A DNA stretch of 64,000 bases, from assembly GCF_030547075.1 (NCBI RefSeq), contig NZ_JAUOQH010000001.1, forward strand, positions 372,001 to 436,000, given 5' to 3'. Positions 16,301-26,113 of the stretch are shown here, piece after piece. The position numbers and the translations under genes were made by a program. How positions within the stretch are numbered: the first letter of the stretch is position 1; every line of letters starts with the position of its first letter. The notes under the pieces were generated by a model that saw nothing but the letters and a program-made list of their open reading frames with translations, did not search any database and was not told where the DNA came from. The stretch comes from Alteromonas sp. 1_MG-2023. Lineage in GTDB: Bacteria > Pseudomonadota > Gammaproteobacteria > Enterobacterales > Alteromonadaceae.

Positions 16301-19300
16301 TCATTGTTTGCTTGTTAAAGCATTGAGCTCTGAGCAATTAAGCATAGGCGACAAAACGAGCCCTTGCGCTACATCGCAACCTATCTCCCGTAAATACGCC
16401 AGTTGCTGTTGCGTTTCCACTTTATCGGCAACCACTTTCAGGCCTAAAGCTTTGCCCACATCCACAAGTGCTTTTACCAACTTGGAGTTGTCATTTGCCT
16501 CGCCAGCTTGCTTCAGTAAAGTGCTGGAAATTTTAATTTCACTGGCTCCATTCTTCTGAAGCTGAGATATCGCGCTACCGTATAAACCGTAGTCGTCGAT
16601 ACTAATAACACTGCCCATTGACGCTAGGGTTCTTAAGCGATGGTAAATTCGCTCTTCGCCACTTTCAATATCTTTTTCAGATACTTCAAATTTAAACAAC
16701 CCAGCGGTGAGTTCATAGTGTTCAAGCACCGTGGTAAAGTTTTTAATGAAATCTGATGTTAAAAGCTGCGCCCCTGACAAATTAATCGCAATAGCGGGTA
16801 GTTTATTCCCCATTTGTATGTATTGAGAAATTTCCCGAGCCACAAGCTCTACGGCTTCAAAGCCAATACTTTCAATTAACTTTCCGCGTTCAGCCACGTT
16901 AATAAACGACTGCGCGCTTAACAGTTCTCCATCACTGTTTGTGTAACGTAATAATGCTTCAACGCCCACAATGGTATTAGAGGTAATTTCAAATTGAGGC
17001 TGATAAACCATCGAGAACTGTTTACCTTCTAACGCCACTTTAAGTTGCTTCTCAACTTTTAAGCGGGCCACCGCTTGTTCTTTCATTTTAGCGGTAAAAT
17101 ACTGATATTGATTTCGTCCTGATGACTTCGCTAAATACATCGCCTCATCAGCGTGCTGCAATAGTATTTCTGAGCTAATACCATCGGCAGGATAAACTGC
17201 TATGCCTATACTGGCCGATACGGAAATAGAATGAGTAGATACATCAAACTCTTTTTGAACTTGGCTGATAATGCGCTTCGCAATATCATCTATCTCGTCT
17301 ATGTTAGTAGCCGATATTAAGGCCACAAACTCATCACCACCAATACGCGCTAACGTGTCAGTATCCCGAATACATTGCTGCAAACGCTTAGTTACCTGTT
17401 TGAGCAATAGATCACCTATCTTGTGACCTAAATTATCGTTAACCGGTTTAAAATTATCTAAGTCGATAAACAGTACACCACACAATTGCTTGCTTCGTTT
17501 CGCGGCGCTTATCATTAAGCCAAGGCGCTCTAACAACACTGACCTATTAGGCAACCCGGTTAATTCATCATGGGTAGCAAGGTATTCAATGCGCCGTTGC
17601 ATATTCTTTATTTCGTCAATATTGCTGTAGGCGGCGACGTAGTTAACCACCTCACCGTTTGCGCCTTTTACGGCATTAACGGTAAGCCACATTTTCACAT
17701 GACTACCATCTTTAACTTTGTTGATTACTTCGCCTTGCCAAAAGCCTCTTTCAATTAATGAGGCTTTCATTGCAGCAAAAAATTCTTTTGAATGCTCACC
17801 CGACTGAAGTATCTTAGGTGTTTTACCTGTTAATTCCTGTTGGGAAAAGCCGGTAAGTTCAGCAAAAGTTTCATTAGTAGTCAGAATGCGTTGGTTTGCG
17901 TCGGTAACAAGAATGGCTTCACTGGTGCGCTCGAATATCTTACCCGCTAGTCTTAACTGCTCGTTGGCGTGCAACTCTTTGGAAATATCGGTGGCTTGGG
18001 TACAGATAGATTTTATTGTGCCTTCGGCATCAAAAATGGGAAAGCGAACGCTTTTAACAATAACTTTTCCGGTACGCAAGGTGAACTCATCAAGGGTTTC
18101 CACCGGTGATAAGGTACGCATAGTATCTAAGTCTTTTTCACGGAATTGCCTAGCAATATCACGGTCAAAAATCTGTAAGTCAGTTTTACCGATAACATCT
18201 TGCGCGATTACTCCAAACACTTCCTCGAATCGTGAGTTAACAAACTCATACCGGCCCGCATTATCTTTAAGTGCAATCAGTGCCAGAGAGTTATTCATTA
18301 TGGATAAAAGCTGCTCTTGGCTTTTTTCAATGCGTTCGTGCGCAAGCACTAGCTCTGAATTATCCACAATCACCAAAATAGCCCCAGTGATACGGTCTCG
18401 ATTGTTTAGCACAGGCGTAATGAAGACATTATAAGTCTCTTGGCTGGAAGGCTTGATAACCATGCTGGTTTTCACACCGTTACGCAGGGTTTTGCTTAAG
18501 CGCTTTTCAATATCTTCAAAGTAATCGGGAAAGTTTAACGAGTAAATGGGCTTTCTGAACGATCCATTGTTTAAGTGAAAACGTCGATTCGCGGCGTCGT
18601 TGGTTCTGCTCAAACAGGTATCCGTATCGAACACTAAGATGGGGAAGTCTAAGGTATTGTAAACGCTAATCATCTCGCTGTTTACAGCGCTTAAATCAGC
18701 AGACTTACGCATACTCTCTTCGTTTACACTAATAAGCTCTTCGTTAGTGGCTTGCAACTCTTCGTTGGTGGCTTCTAGTTCTTCGTTATTTGCCTGTAGC
18801 TCTTCGTTAGCAGCTTGCACTTCTTCATTCAGTGCCTGCATCTCTTCAGCCGAGGCCGCCATCTCTTCGGTAAGGGTTTGTAATTGTTCCCGCGCCGCAA
18901 TTAGCTCGGCAATATCCGCCTCGGTATTTGCAACCGCGTCTTTAGGCTCAGTGTCGATGATGGTCTCATCTTCATAGAAGCTGACCAAATAATGCTGAGG
19001 GTTTTGATTTTCAAGGGGTAATACCCGCAATTTCCAAAGCTGACTATCGTCATTAGACAAACGCTTAGCTCGACTTACGGTTATCTCACCTGTGCGGCTG
19101 GCTTTATTTACGCAAGAAATTAAATCTGCCGCAAAGGGAGCCGCAATAAGCTTCGATAAATTGAGATCTGGCACCCCGGATGGAAAAGTAATAAAGCGCT
19201 GCAAATTCCCATGGGAATGCAAAATGGTGTATCTGTCACTTATGAGTAAACTTGGCCCGAAACAATCAAGCACTGAGCGGGTAAAAATGTTTTCGTAGCT

Positions 19301-20809
19301 GTTAGTGATAGCGGCTTTGGTCTTTTTTGTATCAACGTGGCTTTTAAACATTTTAGGTAGCGTGGGCGCTTTCGTAGCTTCGCTTACTTTAAAAATTCGA
19401 CTGCGCCTATCAAGCGCCACAAACATATCTTCAGTAGAGCCTATCGACTCTGACTTACCTAAAAATAAAATCCCTTCGCTAGTTAATGAGTAGCGAAACA
19501 GTGATAAAACACGCTGCTGCAAGTCACTATTAAAATAGATAAGCACATTTCTAAATGACACCATATCTAAATGTAGAAACGGTGGGTCCCGGGTAATGTC
19601 TTGACGAGAAAACGTAATCACATCACGAAGTTGTTTTTGTGGGTAATAGGCATTATCTGCGTAGCGAAAATACTTGTCTGTTAAATCTGACGAAAGACTA
19701 GCAATAGCTTGAACAGAATAGGCACCTTTGCGCGCGACGCTGAGAGCATGTTCGTCAATATCAGTAGCAAATACTTGTAAGTTCGCTTCTACCCCTTGGG
19801 CTTCCAATGCTTCCAAAAATAAAATAGCTAAAGAGTAGGCCTCTTCACCGGTGGCACACCCCGCGACCCACAACCTAATAGCATCACCATTATTTTTTCG
19901 CTCAACGATAGTATCAATATGCTGCTTAATCGCTTTAAAGGCCACGTCGTCTCTGAAAAAATCTGTCACTGAAATTAATAACTCTTTCGATAACGCGATA
20001 ATTTCATCGGCATTGTCGTCTAAATAAGCAAGGTAGGTAGGCAAGTCTTCTGTTTGCGTGGCAATTAAGCGGCGGTTAACTCTGCGCAATAAGGTAGATT
20101 GTTTATAAAAACTAAAATCTATTTTGGTCGCGTTTCTTATTTTGCCATATAGCTCGCTCATTAATTCACTACGAGTGTCATCCTGAACGGCCAAAAAATT
20201 CCGCGCAATATTCTGTGATATATTCGCGATTTCCTGCCCCATTTCTTGAGGCTCTAAAATGGAGTCTACGGATACATTATCAAGGGCCGCTTTGGGCATA
20301 CCATCATATTTCGCAGAGGCTGGGTCTTGCACAAAAGCAAATCCACCCACACTTTTAATCGCCTTAAGACCTCTTGCGCCATCGCCGCCAGTACCTGAAA
20401 GCACCACACCAATGGCATGGTCGCCAATTTCATCTGCTAACGATTCAAACAAGAGATTAACTGACGGCTTAGGAGAGAGTTCGTCTGGTGACTTATCTAA
20501 GTGTAGATACCCTTCTTTATATTTGAGGTGGTAACCTGGAGGGCCAACATAAATGGTATTTTCTTTTATTTTGCAATGAGGCGAAGCTTCAACCACGGGG
20601 TAATCAGTTTCCCGGGCTAATATTTCTGACATTTGGCTTTTATGGGTTGGAGATAAATGCTGCGCAATAATGAAAGAAGCATTAATTGATTTAGGCAAGT
20701 TGCTGACTAAATTAATCAGCGCTTCTATGCCGCCGGCTGAAGAGCCTACACCCACAATAAAAGGAGCTATCTCTGGTCTAGCCACCCGCGATGATGGTAA
20801 AGATTCCAT
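16301..20809 (-). CDS. CheB-CheR-PAS-GGDEF-EAL multidomain signalling protein
   Basis: A 1502-residue soluble protein. CheB methylesterase domain (about 14-195) has catalytic S24, H51 and D143. CheR methyltransferase domain (about 215-478) has SVTDFFRD and the SAM motif GCATGEEAYS. A PAS-like domain (505-615), a heptad coiled coil made of NEEL/NEEV repeats (632-712) and three more PAS domains (to about 1070) follow. GGDEF (1085-1240) has an intact GGDEF at 1157-1161 and I-site RDTD at 1148-1151. EAL (1255-1500) keeps EALLR but has DDYGLYG, KIS and ADKVE in place of DDFGTG, KID and AEGVE. It should make c-di-GMP; phosphodiesterase activity is doubtful. The coupled phytochrome gene follows. GGAG lies 11 bases before the ATG. 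Confidence 0.92.
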   Translation of the reverse strand: MESLPSSRVARPEIAPFIVGVGSSAGGIEALINLVSNLPKSINASFIIAQHLSPTHKSQMSEILARETDYPVVEASPHCKIKENTIYVGPPGYHLKYKEGYLHLDKSPDELSPKPSVNLLFESLADEIGDHAIGVVLSGTGGDGARGLKAIKSVGGFAFVQDPASAKYDGMPKAALDNVSVDSILEPQEMGQEIANISQNIARNFLAVQDDTRSELMSELYGKIRNATKIDFSFYKQSTLLRRVNRRLIATQTEDLPTYLAYLDDNADEIIALSKELLISVTDFFRDDVAFKAIKQHIDTIVERKNNGDAIRLWVAGCATGEEAYSLAILFLEALEAQGVEANLQVFATDIDEHALSVARKGAYSVQAIASLSSDLTDKYFRYADNAYYPQKQLRDVITFSRQDITRDPPFLHLDMVSFRNVLIYFNSDLQQRVLSLFRYSLTSEGILFLGKSESIGSTEDMFVALDRRSRIFKVSEATKAPTLPKMFKSHVDTKKTKAAITNSYENIFTRSVLDCFGPSLLISDRYTILHSHGNLQRFITFPSGVPDLNLSKLIAAPFAADLISCVNKASRTGEITVSRAKRLSNDDSQLWKLRVLPLENQNPQHYLVSFYEDETIIDTEPKDAVANTEADIAELIAAREQLQTLTEEMAASAEEMQALNEEVQAANEELQANNEELEATNEELQATNEELISVNEESMRKSADLSAVNSEMISVYNTLDFPILVFDTDTCLSRTNDAANRRFHLNNGSFRKPIYSLNFPDYFEDIEKRLSKTLRNGVKTSMVIKPSSQETYNVFITPVLNNRDRITGAILVIVDNSELVLAHERIEKSQEQLLSIMNNSLALIALKDNAGRYEFVNSRFEEVFGVIAQDVIGKTDLQIFDRDIARQFREKDLDTMRTLSPVETLDEFTLRTGKVIVKSVRFPIFDAEGTIKSICTQATDISKELHANEQLRLAGKIFERTSEAILVTDANQRILTTNETFAELTGFSQQELTGKTPKILQSGEHSKEFFAAMKASLIERGFWQGEVINKVKDGSHVKMWLTVNAVKGANGEVVNYVAAYSNIDEIKNMQRRIEYLATHDELTGLPNRSVLLERLGLMISAAKRSKQLCGVLFIDLDNFKPVNDNLGHKIGDLLLKQVTKRLQQCIRDTDTLARIGGDEFVALISATNIDEIDDIAKRIISQVQKEFDVSTHSISVSASIGIAVYPADGISSEILLQHADEAMYLAKSSGRNQYQYFTAKMKEQAVARLKVEKQLKVALEGKQFSMVYQPQFEITSNTIVGVEALLRYTNSDGELLSAQSFINVAERGKLIESIGFEAVELVAREISQYIQMGNKLPAIAINLSGAQLLTSDFIKNFTTVLEHYELTAGLFKFEVSEKDIESGEERIYHRLRTLASMGSVISIDDYGLYGSAISQLQKNGASEIKISSTLLKQAGEANDNSKLVKALVDVGKALGLKVVADKVETQQQLAYLREIGCDVAQGLVLSPMLNCSELNALTSKQ

Positions 20810-21141
20810 ACTACATTTAGCTCCATTTGAGTTAACTGAATGCCAATGCGAGCACTCAGTATTTGCGGCATCTTCACCGCATCTAATACACTTACTATAC
20901 CAGCAACCTAGACTTCAGAAATATACTAAAGACTAAAAATTATTAAGTTAAATAAAACGCTATTTTTACTTAAAAGGTTCAAAAATTGACTTAATTAATA
21001 TATCAGCGACGTATCGATATAGAAAAAACATGAGCTTAGCAGCACTTGAAATATCACTAACCAATTGATATTTATTAAGTTGAATTAACTATAAACCATT
21101 TCTTTTGTAGTAGTGAAGTAGATTTTGCTGGGGATGAGGTT

Positions 21142-21187
21142 CTGCTTAGCTAGTATAAGTCTGCTTAGTAAATGTGAGCCTGCTTAG
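21142..21187. repeat. Three CTGCTTAG repeats at 19-bp spacing
   Basis: CTGCTTAG occurs at 21142-21149, 21161-21168 and 21180-21187, each 19 bp from the last. The regular spacing (nearly two helical turns) is what a row of protein-binding sites would look like, but no known site matches. Confidence 0.5.
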
Positions 21188-21297
21188 CTGTTTTAGAGAA
21201 GCAAGTGCATACGTATTCATAGACCTAGGGCAGATTGTAGCGAACAGTCGCGGATTAGCGCGGTTTAAAGTTGTTCTAATAACGGAAGCGAAATTAA

Positions 21298-21325
21298 CAA
21301 GCCACACGGTTACCGATATGGCTTG
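21298..21325 (-). terminator. parE terminator
   Basis: Downstream of parE, CAAGCCA and TGGCTTG form a 7-bp stem with an inner CGGT/ACCG pairing; on the minus strand it is followed by TTAATTTC. It is a fair intrinsic terminator. Confidence 0.55.
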
Positions 21326-21341
21326 TCAGGCAATAGAAAGT

Positions 21342-23252
<1,911 letters not shown>

Positions 23253-23315
23253 TTAGGCCAGCAACAGGGTTTAACGTACGCAGAAGAGAACTGCAACGCA
23301 AGATAAATTGATGTT

Positions 23316-23367
23316 ACCAAGGCTTGCCTACCCTCGCAATGAAAAGGCGAACGTAGGCAAACGTGGT
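23316..23367 (-). other. Structured leader between yqiA and parE
   Basis: TTGCCTAC (23324-23331) pairs with GTAGGCAA (23353-23360), with an outer ACCA/TGGT pairing (23316-23319 with 23364-23367). It sits after the yqiA stop and 80-130 bases before the parE start. It could be a leader structure or a weak terminator. Confidence 0.4.
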
Positions 23368-23382
23368 TTAAGCGAAGTGCGA

Positions 23383-23967
23383 CTAATCGTTAAGTAGAAA
23401 ATCTGCAATCGCCGGTAAGTGATCTTCAAAGCCAATAAAGCTGTGATCGCCTCCTTCCTCAACCACTAGCGTACTCATTGCGTATTTGGTTTCTGCTAAA
23501 CGGTAATCTAAGGTTTCATCCTCAGTTTGCAATAACACTTTGTAGGCTGGTGCATGCTGTAATTCTTTAGCGTCTAGCTTTTCTATCACTTCAATATCGC
23601 TCTCAACGATATGAAACACTTCCCCCGTATACGGGTTGGTATGTTCACCAATAAAACCTTGCAGTAATTCATAAGGTTTGACCGCCGGGTTAATCAACAC
23701 CGCCTTTCCAGAAAACTTTTCAATTAGAAACGTAGATAAATAGCCGCCCATTGAACTGCCAATAACACGCAGCCCGTCTTTGATTAATTCAGGGGTGTTT
23801 GTAATCAGCGCTAACAACTGGCTTTCCACTTGGTTAGGGTAGTTTGATAGCGCGGGAATATGTAAAGTGACATCAGGATGATGCTGCTCAAAATAGGCTT
23901 TGGTGGCCTGTGCTTTTACTGATTTTGGCGAGCTCAAAAAGCCATGAAGGTATAAAACGTGTTTCAT
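23383..23967 (-). CDS. yqiA: YqiA-type alpha/beta-hydrolase esterase
   Basis: A 194-residue alpha/beta hydrolase. It opens with YLHGFLSSPKSVKA, the nucleophile elbow is GSSMGGYLS, an Asp is in the LLQTEDETLDY segment, and the catalytic His is in GGDHSFIGF. The family is UPF0227/YqiA, an esterase of unknown natural substrate encoded beside parE in enterobacteria. ATG at 23967 overlaps the cpdA stop as ATGA, so I prefer it to the upstream ATG at 23994. Confidence 0.88.
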   Translation of the reverse strand: MKHVLYLHGFLSSPKSVKAQATKAYFEQHHPDVTLHIPALSNYPNQVESQLLALITNTPELIKDGLRVIGSSMGGYLSTFLIEKFSGKAVLINPAVKPYELLQGFIGEHTNPYTGEVFHIVESDIEVIEKLDAKELQHAPAYKVLLQTEDETLDYRLAETKYAMSTLVVEEGGDHSFIGFEDHLPAIADFLLND

Positions 23968-24719
23968 ATTGATTTTATTCTCTTTATGTCGCAAGTTAAC
24001 GTTCCATCGTCGTGTAACTTAATAAATTGATAACCGGGTTGTTCGTTACTTAGCGCAAAATCTGATGTCATGCCCCATTGCCAACAACTGGCGGGGCTGC
24101 CCATGACTGGAATAGGGTTGTTTGCTCCTAGCGTATAACGAAGGGGCGAATGTACATGGCCGTGAATGATTGCCGCCAATGGCACACCGCTATCTAACCA
24201 TTGTAAAAATACATCGGCGTTGGCCAAGTCGTGTTTGTCCATCCAACTATTTGAAGGCGTAGCGTGATGGTGCATAGCAAGTAAGTGGTGATGTTGGGGC
24301 GCTGCTACCACCTGTTTTTTAATAGCCGCGAGCTCTTGATTATTCACCAGCCCCCTTCCACCTTCAAAACGGGTATCTAGCCCATGAATATGCCAGCCAT
24401 TTAATGCAACAGGCTTACCTGCAATAAGGTGATGCTTAGATAATGCATTAAAATGTGGGTTGTTATCATGGTTTCCCGCTATCACATAAACGGGCGCTTT
24501 CGAATGGTGTTCGATTAATGCGGAAAAATGCTGATAACTGGCGAGTGAATCATCGCCGCTAATATCCCCAGTAACGATAACCGTATCAATGTCTTTTGGG
24601 TGTTCAAACGCTTCAATCAGTATTTGTTTTAAGCTTTCGTAGGGATTGATTTCGCCATAACCTTGAGTAGTGGTATCACCAAATAAATGGCAGTCACTAA
24701 TATGAAGCAGATTACTCAC
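23964..24719 (-). CDS. cpdA: 3',5'-cyclic-AMP phosphodiesterase CpdA
   Basis: A calcineurin-like metallophosphoesterase with all five blocks: ISDCHLFG, VTGDISGDD, AGNHDN, MHHHATPS and IHGHVHSPL. CpdA hydrolyses cAMP to AMP. I prefer GTG at 24719 as the start: it overlaps the stop of the DUF1249 gene as GTGA and has AAGGTGA upstream, giving 251 residues. The frame is open to 24767, which would give 267. It sits in the conserved nudF-yqiB-cpdA-yqiA block. Confidence 0.9.
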   Translation of the reverse strand: MSNLLHISDCHLFGDTTTQGYGEINPYESLKQILIEAFEHPKDIDTVIVTGDISGDDSLASYQHFSALIEHHSKAPVYVIAGNHDNNPHFNALSKHHLIAGKPVALNGWHIHGLDTRFEGGRGLVNNQELAAIKKQVVAAPQHHHLLAMHHHATPSNSWMDKHDLANADVFLQWLDSGVPLAAIIHGHVHSPLRYTLGANNPIPVMGSPASCWQWGMTSDFALSNEQPGYQFIKLHDDGTLTCDIKRIKSI

Positions 24720-25168
24720 GCTAGCGATGTCACCTTGGGGCGTAGCTTGCGGCAAAAATCTAACCACTCGGCAAGAAAAATATTCACCATTTGCTTTTCA
24801 TTTCGCTGACGCATTTTTAAATTGGGGTATTCATACGAGGGTTCGAGGGCCCCGGTATTTTGGCTATTGATAACCTCAGCCATACGGGCATCGTGGTACA
24901 AACGCACAGTCATTGACGGCGTTAAATAGCTGGGCATATCGTTAGAGGTTTGCTTTAAGCTTAACGTACTGGTGTAACGAGCCGACTCGATGATCTTAAT
25001 TTCATAGGTAAGAGCATCGCCCACGGTAAATACGTAGTTTAATTCCTCAGTATCGCAGTCGGGCAGTATGCGTAAGATGTGCGCGTAATTTAACTCGCAC
25101 AATGCCTGCATTGTCGGTAGATGAGGGACGTATTTTCTATGGGTACGTTGAGTCACGATTTCTGCCAT
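24716..25168 (-). CDS. yqiB: DUF1249 family protein YqiB
   Basis: A 150-residue protein of the DUF1249 family. The N-terminal KYVPHLPTMQALCELNYAHI and central MTVRLYHDARMAEV segments are characteristic, and the family is almost always encoded between nudF and cpdA as here. The function is unknown. Its start overlaps the nudF end by 16 bp and its stop overlaps the cpdA start, so these genes are translated from one message. Confidence 0.88.
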   Translation of the reverse strand: MAEIVTQRTHRKYVPHLPTMQALCELNYAHILRILPDCDTEELNYVFTVGDALTYEIKIIESARYTSTLSLKQTSNDMPSYLTPSMTVRLYHDARMAEVINSQNTGALEPSYEYPNLKMRQRNEKQMVNIFLAEWLDFCRKLRPKVTSLA

Positions 25169-25779
25169 TGCTCCATAAGCGTAGATTTATTCATAAAGAA
25201 CCATTGTAGCGCAATAACTGCCGCTGCGTTGTCTATATGGCCGTTTTCCAGCCATTCAAGGGCAGTTTGCTCCGCTACTCTATGTACTTTGATATCTTCC
25301 GACTCAGTCTCTAATCCGTGAATGCCGTGGGCTTTTTCTGCATTGGTTTTGGCAATAAAGATATGAATACGTTCGGTAGTACCACCAGGACTAGATAAAT
25401 AACTCATTGCTTTGGTAAGGTTTTCGAGCTTAATGCCCGCTTCTTCCATAGACTCTCGATGGCATACATCGATTTCTGTTTCACCTTCATCAATCATGCC
25501 GGCAATAATTTCTATCAACCAAGGGGTTGAAGATGTGGCTAATGCCCCTATTCTAAACTGCTCAATAAGAACAAATTCCTTCAAAACTGGATCGTAGGGC
25601 AATACGCCTACGGCATGACCGCGTTCAAATAGCTCTCGTTTCACTGTACCGCTTTGGGTACCGTCGAAGCATTTGTGCGTAAACAGATATTCTTGCATGG
25701 TGAAAAAACCATTATATACCGGCTTAACACTGGTGATTTCAACGTCGTTTGAGGTAAATGAAAGGATTTTCTTGCTCAT
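25153..25779 (-). CDS. nudF: ADP-ribose pyrophosphatase NudF
   Basis: A 208-residue Nudix hydrolase. The Nudix box starts at about residue 94 (GMIDEGE) and continues to RESMEEAGI, matching G-x5-E-x7-R-E-x2-E-E-x-G. Downstream FIAKTNAEKAHGIHGLE and the early GTVKRELFERGHAVGVLPYD are typical of the ADP-ribose group. It splits ADP-ribose to AMP and ribose 5-phosphate. It is the first gene of the run to parE and is divergent from tolC, as in E. coli. Confidence 0.92.
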   Translation of the reverse strand: MSKKILSFTSNDVEITSVKPVYNGFFTMQEYLFTHKCFDGTQSGTVKRELFERGHAVGVLPYDPVLKEFVLIEQFRIGALATSSTPWLIEIIAGMIDEGETEIDVCHRESMEEAGIKLENLTKAMSYLSSPGGTTERIHIFIAKTNAEKAHGIHGLETESEDIKVHRVAEQTALEWLENGHIDNAAAVIALQWFFMNKSTLMEQWQKS

Positions 25780-26113
25780 TTGCAGACACTTTTGGTTCGA
25801 AACGATTTATCATGCATAGTACATACACATACTACTTTTGTATACGAAGCCTAAGCTGGTATAAAAGTAGAAAAATTAAAAAAAGTTAAAAAAGTACCAC
25901 CGAATTTCTCTGTGCTAAATTTGCACTAGACCTGTATCTAATGTGACTAGTGGTCTTGAATAAGTTCAGATCACATATTCTGTTACAGTTAAAGTAACAC
26001 TGTTACGACTCTACAGTTTCGGTTTACGAATAAAATTTATACACTTCACAATATTATTTATAATTATTAGCAGTCACTTAGACTCACACTAGACATAACA
26101 GGAAGACGTAAGC
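25780..26113. other. Divergent nudF-tolC intergenic region
   Basis: This 334-bp AT-rich stretch holds no gene. At 25981-25999 TGTTAC and GTAACA form a 6-bp stem that can alternatively pair with a following GTTAC. A tolC promoter is likely at 26036-26064. Several A-runs lie at 25866-25892. Confidence 0.55.
26036..26064 (+). promoter_or_regulatory. Candidate tolC promoter
   Basis: TTTATA (26036-26041), a 17-bp spacer and a consensus TATAAT (26059-26064) stand about 50 bp before the tolC ATG. AGGAAG provides the ribosome site. Motif match only. Confidence 0.45.

Larger units (their letters stand above)
20810..21341. other. 532-bp intergenic region, parE to CheB-CheR gene
   Basis: No gene is supported here. 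It holds the parE terminator (21298-21325), three evenly spaced CTGCTTAG repeats (21142-21187) and, at about 20897-20905, an extended -10 like TGGTATAGT on the minus strand that could serve the CheB-CheR gene. The middle (20930-21110) is AT-rich. It is large for this gene-dense window. Confidence 0.55.

Noticed and set aside
18719-18841. Non-coding tandem repeat
   Set aside because: It encodes the heptad coiled coil in frame.
21142-21187. Replication-type iterons
   Set aside because: Three 8-bp copies are too few and short, and no replication gene or DnaA box is nearby.
25930-25977. CRP site upstream of tolC (TGTGA and TCACA half-sites)
   Set aside because: The two half-sites are too far apart for one CRP site.
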